Source: Ascaris suum (Eukaryota; Nematoda; Chromadorea; Rhabditida; Ascarididae). Taken from it: a stretch of 64,000 nucleotides of DNA. Each line of letters begins with the position of its first letter. Position 1 is the stretch's first letter. This document shows, piece after piece, positions 56,159 to 64,000 of the stretch. The DNA is taken from contig CM024186.1 of the NCBI GenBank assembly GCA_013433145.1, positions 1,426,001-1,490,000 of the forward strand, in the 5' to 3' direction. The translations under genes were made by a program, and so were the position numbers. The notes beneath the pieces were generated by a model. It did no database searches. It worked only from the letters and a program-made list of their open reading frames with translations, and was not told the DNA's origin.

Positions 56159-58607
56159 GATTCAATAGCTAAGCTTCATTTTTGCAATCTCTTTTCTCCT
56201 CTATGATCTGGATTACAGCGGCTTCCAATTACGGTTGAGATCGGATTTAGAAATCCTTTTTTTCGTAAATCTTTCAAAGAACTCTTCTAGAAATCAAAAT
56301 AAAGTAAATCAATCATACCTATCCACACCATTTATTCAAATGATGGCTATTCCTCAATAAAAGGATCAGCTCAATACATGCATAATAGCAACCGAAAGTT
56401 CTACTGCATATCGTAAACTACAACCCCCTCTCTTGAGATTAATATTTGCACATCGTTCCCCTCGTCTCAAATTCAGTCTCTCTTCGGTGGATGCAACTTA
56501 TCTCACTTCGTCTGGTAAGTCTTTTCACATTAAGTGCCCTTAAATTCAAACCCACCCCCTTCTCAATATACCGTTTCTTATAGCTTCTCGCCAACTGCAC
56601 TCTCCACCTTACACTTGACCCCGCCTTTGTGGGCATCGAAAACACTGAAATGCGCAAGGTTGGGATTCAAGATTTTACGATTTATTCTTCGCATTTTTTT
56701 TTAATACACGAATAAAACAGGTTTGAGGATGCATTCAATACGCGCACAAAAGCGTATGTGTGGGATTCATTTTGTTCGATTCAACCATATCTTATAAGTG
56801 AATAACAATCCTTTTCGCATCCTATATAATATTTATTAAAGATAAGTGCTTGCGCTAATAGAATATAATTTAGACAAAGAAATAAATGAGAAAATCACAA
56901 AACAATTGTCTCTAAAGTGGAAATAAATTAAATTACTTTAAGTTATAAGAAGTAAGTTAATGCACTCATCTTGAAAAAGTAATATTGATATGAAAGAATA
57001 TTTGCGAGAAAGGTTGGCATAAGTTGAAAAAAAAGCACGAAGACGAACTCCAAATATGCACTACAATGAATAAGCCACATTTATGAGTAATCTCTTATGA
57101 GATCGTTTAATATTTTATTAGAACAATTTTTCTCTGAGCTTAACGAAAACAGCCCAGCGAAAAGAGCCTAGCGAAAAGAGCCTAGCAATTGGAGACATGC
57201 AACGATAGCACAACATAAGAAATTGGAATGAAGTAAGGAGGCACCTCGAGTGCGTTCGACTGCCGCAAAAGTTTGAAGTGACATTAAATGAAACACTGGG
57301 AATACTCACATCAACTACATCTAAAGAAATCACTGTTGACGGATAGAATTTTATATACGGATACTCTATATAGCCTAAAGGCAATAAATAAAAAAAATGT
57401 GGACGGCTAGAAATGACAAGCTGAACTTAAAGAATGTCGGCTTTACATTTTTTTTTCTTTGCTATGAAAAAACTTATAGATTCAATGGAATATGAAGAAA
57501 ATTCTCTAAATCATAAAAGAGAATATAAAACTCCATAGAGAGGAGAAAAAAGAAAACATAAAAAAGAATATCGATATGATGGAATATATAATAGAGGCAA
57601 TAAAACGTCGAAAAAAAAATTCGCATTGAATCGAATATGCAACGCAACAACGGCAAATGAAGCAGCTAAGCGATTCGAAATTACACTTTCAATATCATCG
57701 GGAAAGATAGTTTATGAAAGGAAAATAAATGGCTAAAATAGCGACAACTGGAAAATTTGAACTTTTTAAAGAACTAATATTCGCATCAAGAATAAATTTC
57801 CCAACTAAATCTTAGAATATCCTGGAATTGATAGCCGTTAAAAATGCTGGATAATACCTTGATAACTTGATTAGAGGATTGTTTGCGTGTCTCCTCAATT
57901 CCAGTAATGATTTTTCGAAATTCAAAAAATTCAATATTATTGACAAATTAATTCGAGAAAAAAAAAACAGAACAATTTTGCATATCAAAAAAAAAAAATC
58001 TAAATATTCTAAAAAGATAAGCAAAAAAAATTGTTAATTTTTCTTCTCAATATGATAGAGAAATAAACAAATACACCCGAATTTAATATTGTAAATTCAA
58101 CTCAAAATATAGAATTCATTTAATTTCATTGAAATTAAATCCTATTTGAATTATTGCAAGTTGGTTAATTTTTTTTTTTATTTCCTTTGGAAAATATAAA
58201 TGAATCGTATAAGAAAAAATTTTTGAGCGAATAAAAAATTTTACGAAAATTCATAGAAAAAAGTGTTAAAAAGTGATTTTGAAAATATAAAATTCGCCAT
58301 ATTATTTAAATTTATGAATTTTTTTTTCCTCCGATAGAGAGTAAACATATTTTCTCTTCCGTTAAAATACAGACGTCTAATGAGTATTCTCTAAAATCCC
58401 ATTGTTAAGTGTAAAAAAAGTATTCGATGCATATAATTCATAAATAAATATGAAATTTATTGATGGAAGATAAGAAAAATATGCTTAAACAATAGAAAAA
58501 TAAGGTCATTTTGTAAATTGCGCAAAATCTAAAGTAGAGCGATGCGCTATACAATCATCAACAGGTAAATGTAATTGTGGTTTTAATGGTATAATATTAA
58601 GTTCATT

Positions 58608-58810
58608 TTAAAAAGTAATGCAGAATTTGTAATAGATCTTTGAGATATTCCCTAAATGACAGAAATATTCGTTAATAATCTCTGATTCAGAAGCATCTTC
58701 TGATAATGTTCTACGAAGACTTTTTAAGACCATACGAACACTTCCCGCTAACCCTTTATTCTTCAATAATGAACGCAGTTTTGCAAGCGATGCAATAATC
58801 AAAGGCCTAG
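58608..58810 (-). CDS. Exon-like ORF, possible 3' exon of an upstream gene
   Basis: After an acceptor-like GTTGCAG the frame stays open for 66 codons with a coding-like composition: RPLIIASLAKLRSLLKNKGL, then AGSVRMVLKSLRRTLSEDAS and ESEIINEY, ending TAA. It would be helical. It has no usable ATG ahead, so it could be the last exon of another minus-strand gene. If so, the unc-10 start must lie between 48226 and 58607. I do not recognise the family. Confidence 0.3.
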
Positions 58811-60933
58811 CTGCAACATTCCAGCCAATTTTTTAATGATATATATTGTACTCATTTCGTGATGAATTTCCACAATATATCATTTGACTGATGATCTCTC
58901 ACAGGATAGTCATTTGCATATTAAATAAGTACTTAATGATTTGCATATTAAAACCGCTCGTACACCGTTATATCGCTCTCATGAACGACACACAATGGAT
59001 CCGTGCCCTCCCGCCCCCCCCCCCCCCCCTCCTTATTCCAGTAAAAGCGACATTTTTGGCTAGAAAGAGAGCACTTTCTCGTTCAAAAAAGTGCATCAAC
59101 GAATAAACTAGAATGTGGACAGCTTATCTCTCAGAAAGAAATACTTCTTGAAATCTTGCGCATAGTTTTAATTCAGCCTGCTGGTGGCTCTCTTTCATAT
59201 ATACCCAACCGGATTGAACAAAAAAAAGGAAAATAACAGCAACGGTATGCTAAAGACATTGGTACAAGATGCGTCTTAGCATTTTGCTCACTACAGCGAA
59301 CAGTTCCCGGCGATCGCATTTCTGTATATTGCTGTCCACTTGCCTACCCGACAGGTTCACTCGGAAACCCGGAGAGAAGTTGTGAAATTGGTAACGTTTG
59401 GTGTACATCAGAGGGCGACTGTATATGCGATTAGCTCTAAAACTTGGACAATCATTAGAAATCTGGATAATTTAACGAATCTGCTTTGAAGTTAGTATAG
59501 AAGGTATAGAAATACACTATATTCACTAAATTCCATTACTTTAATTTCAGTGGTCCTTCAATTGAAACGATAGCGACGTATTTGCTTTTACCACGAAAAG
59601 TGCTCCTAAACAAGATGCATCAATGAGTTATACATTATATCTTAAGAATTACGGAAGGATAGAAGATAGGCGTAAACGCATCCATACGGGGTGAAACATG
59701 ATGCCGCCTCTCTCCTCCTCCTCCTCCTCCTCAAAAATATGCTTGTGCAAGCACTTCGAGTCTTTATTAACAGCCGCCATTATAGATAGATTGCCATAAT
59801 TCTTCACAAAGACATCTTATCGCTAGCAAATGAGAGAATGCCATCCGTTTCTTATCTTATCGATCAATTATCACAAATCACTAAATGATGAAATCAAATG
59901 CAATACTTCAATTGAATCACAAATATAATAAATAAACAACGATACTTCTTTATGTAAAAATTTGCATAAAAATAATAATTTGATGCAAAAATGCGAATGC
60001 GAAAAAATGCAAAAACAAAAACACTTAATTTTTCATCAATTTAATCGAATCACGATCCGATTAATACTGTTGAGCATAAAGAAAAACAACGGATTTGCAA
60101 GATTTGAATATTCCTCAGATTTAATTTCGGAGATAATTCATTAATTTAGAAACTATCAATGATGTATAGAAAAAACGAAGATAAGGAAAGACATAAGCAA
60201 AAAAAAGGAAGAATAGAGATCGAAAAAGAAATAAACGAGAACAATGGAAGGATTTCTGCCTATGTCTTTACCATAGGTTTCATGCTCTAAAAGTCGGTCG
60301 AATAATCAGATATGCCGGCACGAAATTTATGTTCTAGATCAAATGTCATGCCTACTTCAGTTACCCTCTCTCCTATACCTGTCTTGGCAAATTAGACTTT
60401 TCACACCTGGCTAGCATCTGGCTCTTAACTTTGCAGATTCTTTTCTCAGTGCAGTAGGGTGGTTATGAACGACAACAGCAATAAAAACGAAACATTCCAT
60501 GTAACAATTCAATACTAAAGGTAAAAAGAATAACAGAAATGTTGTCATATATAAGGAAGAATATTTCAGCAAGTAAGCAACGCAACATACAACTCAAATA
60601 AGAGCAAAATAAAATTGCGACACTTATAGAGGTTTTTCGTTCGTATTTTTATGTATGCTTCCTTTGTTGAGAAAAGAATTTGGAAATTAAAGCGGCCGGA
60701 AAAGAGAACTGAATGAACGCAGCAAATAATTACGATTGAATGCAGCAAACGGTGTGGCAAACCCCTCTTGCGACTATCGATTGCAGTAGGCGTTTTTTGG
60801 ATTCTCTTGAGAATTATGATGGATTGAGCTCCCTTCACGAAAGACAGGAGTGGCAAACTTCACAATCTGCCCCAACCCCTCCTGCCTGCATCTCTCCCTA
60901 ATTTCAGTATGTCCCACGCAGCAGCCGAATTTC

Positions 60934-61046
<113 letters not shown>

Positions 61047-62942
61047 GACTACGATTTAAATAGGTTTAGTTTATTAGTGTGAAGGAACAGGGTGAAGTGA
61101 AAAGTGTGCAAAGAAAGCATTTCAAAGTATATTTACTAGGCGAAGAGGTCTATGAAAAAAATCACACATTTGGGTCGTTCCGTTCGATTTCCTTTACCTG
61201 CAATGTGAATGATAGCATAGAAATGCATCGAAAACGTTAGCCGCTCGGTTTGCCATATATGAATTCCCCGTAGACTAATGTGTTAAGTAGTGATATATGT
61301 CGGAATGGGAATTTTCAATGTTTTATAGAGATTCAATAAACGCAGAATGAATGTGGAATATTCATGACATTTAAAGAAGAAAAAAAAAAATGTTGCAATG
61401 CGATTCATACGCTAATGGCACAAATTATGAAAAATATTGATGCATAAAATTACAGTAAGTGAATTTGCCGTAGGCGATTTTGTCATCGAATTTTCTACAA
61501 GTGTGCACGAGAAGATATTCGTTGCCAAGACCTATTCGTGTTTGGAACCACTCAGATGATGGCTAACAATAAATTCTTCGACGATAAACAAACAACAATT
61601 CTTATAATGAACTTTACAGCGAAATAACTTGCTCGAGCATTTTGTGCTATCCACTAACATTCCCCGTCTCTCCCCCCACCTCCCCCCATCAAGCGATTGC
61701 AGCCATCCTTAAGAGGCTAAGTCTGTGAGGCCACTTCTCGCAAAGGAGTAAATGTCTTCTTGCGTACCATAACAGTTTATACCCTTTTCCCCTCCGCTCC
61801 CCTCCATGATAGATATCCTCAGCGCAGCTAAATTAATTAAAGAAGCACGCCATAAGAGCTGATAGTTTCAGCTCTCTAGCCGATCAATTTCCTAAGTGAA
61901 GATCAGAAAAGGTGAAGAGAACTAATGCTTTCACATTTGATTTCGGCTAATTCTTATGAAAATATTCTGGGTTTTTTTTTTGGTTTTTCTACTACGACCT
62001 GAACAATGCAAAATAAAAATCCACCCCGTTGTAAGTCGCAAATTTAAATGTCTATAAGCTTCGTTCGAGGTCGATGAATAACGTTGATCGTGTTTGAGTG
62101 GATAATAAAGTACCAATGAAAATATCGGTGCTTATCGAATTGAAACTATTGAATAAAAATGAATAGATATAGGCAGATGATGTATATAAAAATATGAGAT
62201 TACCATCATGCATGTTTTTGTGGAAAAAAATTGTAAAAGTGCGAGAAAAAAAAAACGGAATAAAAAAAAGCCGAAAAAAAAAATAAAATCGAAAAGCGAA
62301 TAAATTTAAATAAAAGTAAACAATTATTAATGCAAAATTCATAGAAAAATATAAAAATTCGTCGAATATCTTAAATAATTTTCATCGTTTAGTTTTTTTT
62401 TGGATTAAAAAAAAACGTATATTGCATGAAATTCGGCACTATTTTTTATACGTTATCAAAAATTCATAAAGATAAAAATAATCTCTCCTCCTTCGGAGAA
62501 AATTCTTCAAAAAATTTCATCCAATTTTTAGCTGTCGAGATTTTATTTTACATTCGACGATGATAAACAATCGTTTCAATAACTGGAAGATAGTATACCT
62601 ACAAGGTTGTATTTGTAGCTTTTACGCCCTTTCTTCCTCTCGTCCGCTCCCCACTCCCCCCCCCCCCCTCCCCTAGGTCACTAATCACTAATCCAACAGA
62701 ACTTATAAGCACTCATATGATAAAATATTCTCTGATGTTAGTGCCTTTGAGTTGTTTGCTTTTTTTCAAGCAAATAGCTTACGCCTGCTATGTCTGTTAT
62801 GCAAACTCCATCCAACTTCGTATGACGACCAATAGGGCAAATTTTACGAAGGCCAATCCATTTGGAAGTTGGAGGTCCTGAGTTCGAGCCACAGATGGAA
62901 GGAGCTTTTTTTAGAGCCTCAAGTAAACATTTCACAACGATT

Positions 62943-63089
62943 ATGTGTCAACGCTACCGAATGATGTGGGAATATTTTAACCTCAAAGATGAGGTGGCTC
63001 AAAATGCTCAAATTGCCATGAAGTTTCAAGGCTTGTCGAGCATGAAGGTATCGAAAATAAAGCGATCGGAGAGAAATAATTGCTATTAA
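62943..63089 (+). pseudogene. Possible decayed BED-type zinc finger fragment
   Basis: The frame reads MWEYFNLKDEVAQNAQIAMK then FQGLSSMK. The spacing recalls BED fingers of hAT-type transposases and ZBED proteins (WxYF, then VAQC-x-x-C, then a Ser-rich turn), but both expected Cys are replaced (Asn or Ala). A donor-like ATGAAG|gtatcg follows. This could be a transposon fossil or coincidence. Confidence 0.18.
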
Positions 63090-63893
63090 CGATGATTTCT
63101 TATTTCAGGTCGGCCATAAAAGTTGATCGATTACCGCCTAATTTCATTAATTGAGACTGTTCAAGTGGAAAATTGACATTTTGAAGTTCATACATCAAAT
63201 ATGCCTATCTTTTTTGGCGATAGTAATACATTTATGCTCATAGAGATGATCACGTTGAGAATTTTTTTTTTTACCGCACACTGAAGTACTCTGCAGAAAA
63301 TATCGATCGATATCGATCGTATCCTATCGTGATTGAAATTTTTCGAATTATTTTTTTAAATGATGCTAACAATGAATGCCACATATATAAATAATTTAAA
63401 AAACGCTAAATATATCCCTTAAAAAAAGCGCATATCCGTGCATAATTCGCTTCAATTGTTGGGCAGTATAGTGGGGTAAGCTTAAGCTTACTTAAAGCAC
63501 ACCTTATTCATAAAATCATTCCAACTTTATTAAAACGCCTAAAACCTAATGTACATAGCAGCCAATTAAAATGTAAAAAGAAAAATCTGCAATTGCTGCA
63601 TTGAAAAGTAATACGAGCGGATTCAGCAATGAAGTATCAACTGCAATGGATTCAGCTTACTCTACTCAAAACGAAGCGGAGCCTCAAAGTAATGATGCCT
63701 AATGCTGTAATTTAAAAAATAAATAAATAAAATTGCATTAAAAACAGTATAGAACAATATACTAAATTTTAAAAAAACTGAAGTTAAGAGTTTGGTATAA
63801 GGTGATATCAGCGACTAAACAAACGAGTTCTTCCTTTAAAGATCAACAAAGAACAAATTTCAACCTGTCAATAAATAAATAAATAAATAAAAA

Positions 63894-63897
<4 letters not shown>

Positions 63898-63951
<54 letters not shown>
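63898..63951. repeat. (TA)n microsatellite, about 54 bp
   Basis: A TA run preceded by an (AAAT)n run at 63870-63890, close to the window edge. Confidence 0.97.
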
Positions 63952-63954
<3 letters not shown>

Positions 63955-64000
63955 TTTGTAGACCCTAAGCAAAGGAAACGAAATTTGCTCAAAAAAAGGC

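Noticed and set aside
62850..62900. tRNA-like B-box (GAGTTCGAGCC) near 62880
   Set aside because: No matching A-box, acceptor stem or anticodon arm could be built, so it is not called as a tRNA or SINE.

Overview
The window is nuclear DNA from a nematode. It is AT-rich and carries long (TA)n arrays, poly-C/G tracts and many introns whose 3' splice sites read like TTTTCAG or TTTGCAG. One gene dominates. On the minus strand, 31 consecutive coding exons (48225 down to 6201) join without a single phase break into about 1,378 residues of the presynaptic active-zone scaffold UNC-10/RIM (Rab3-interacting molecule). I cannot name the species. Spreading this gene over more than 42 kb, with introns up to 4.8 kb, suggests a parasitic or large-genome nematode rather than Caenorhabditis, but that is inference.

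Layout along the minus strand, 5' to 3': Rab/Munc13-binding helix and zinc finger (exons 1-2, 48225-43087); low-complexity Ser/Arg/Pro linker (exons 3-10, 39507-23327); PDZ domain (exons 11-13, 22399-20283); linker (14-16); C2A domain (16-19, 17710-15466); long variable linker with a 42-nt microexon, a candidate RIM-BP SH3 ligand (RNLPSAP) and a polyglutamine run (20-28, 15101-8761); C2B domain and stop codon (29-31, 7573-6201). Both C2 domains lack the usual set of calcium-binding aspartates, as is known for RIM. Exon numbering here starts at the first exon I can see. The true start codon and the exon before the Rab-binding helix were not found; they lie in 48226-64000 or beyond the window.

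Flanks and introns: 1-6200 is 3' intergenic DNA with no gene I recognise, holding an imperfect inverted repeat and a short TA array. 48226-64000 is either the first intron or upstream DNA. It holds two long TA arrays, an exon-like minus-strand ORF at 58608-58810 and a plus-strand ORF at 62943-63089 that vaguely resembles a decayed BED finger. The introns hold large (TA)n arrays, one of them caught between 23-bp perfect inverted repeats (41679-41823), a homopurine tract (38100-38285) and several degenerate short-unit repeats. I found no convincing tRNA, rRNA, CRISPR or intact transposon, and no second complete protein-coding gene. A second gene, if present, would be represented only by isolated exon-like ORFs.
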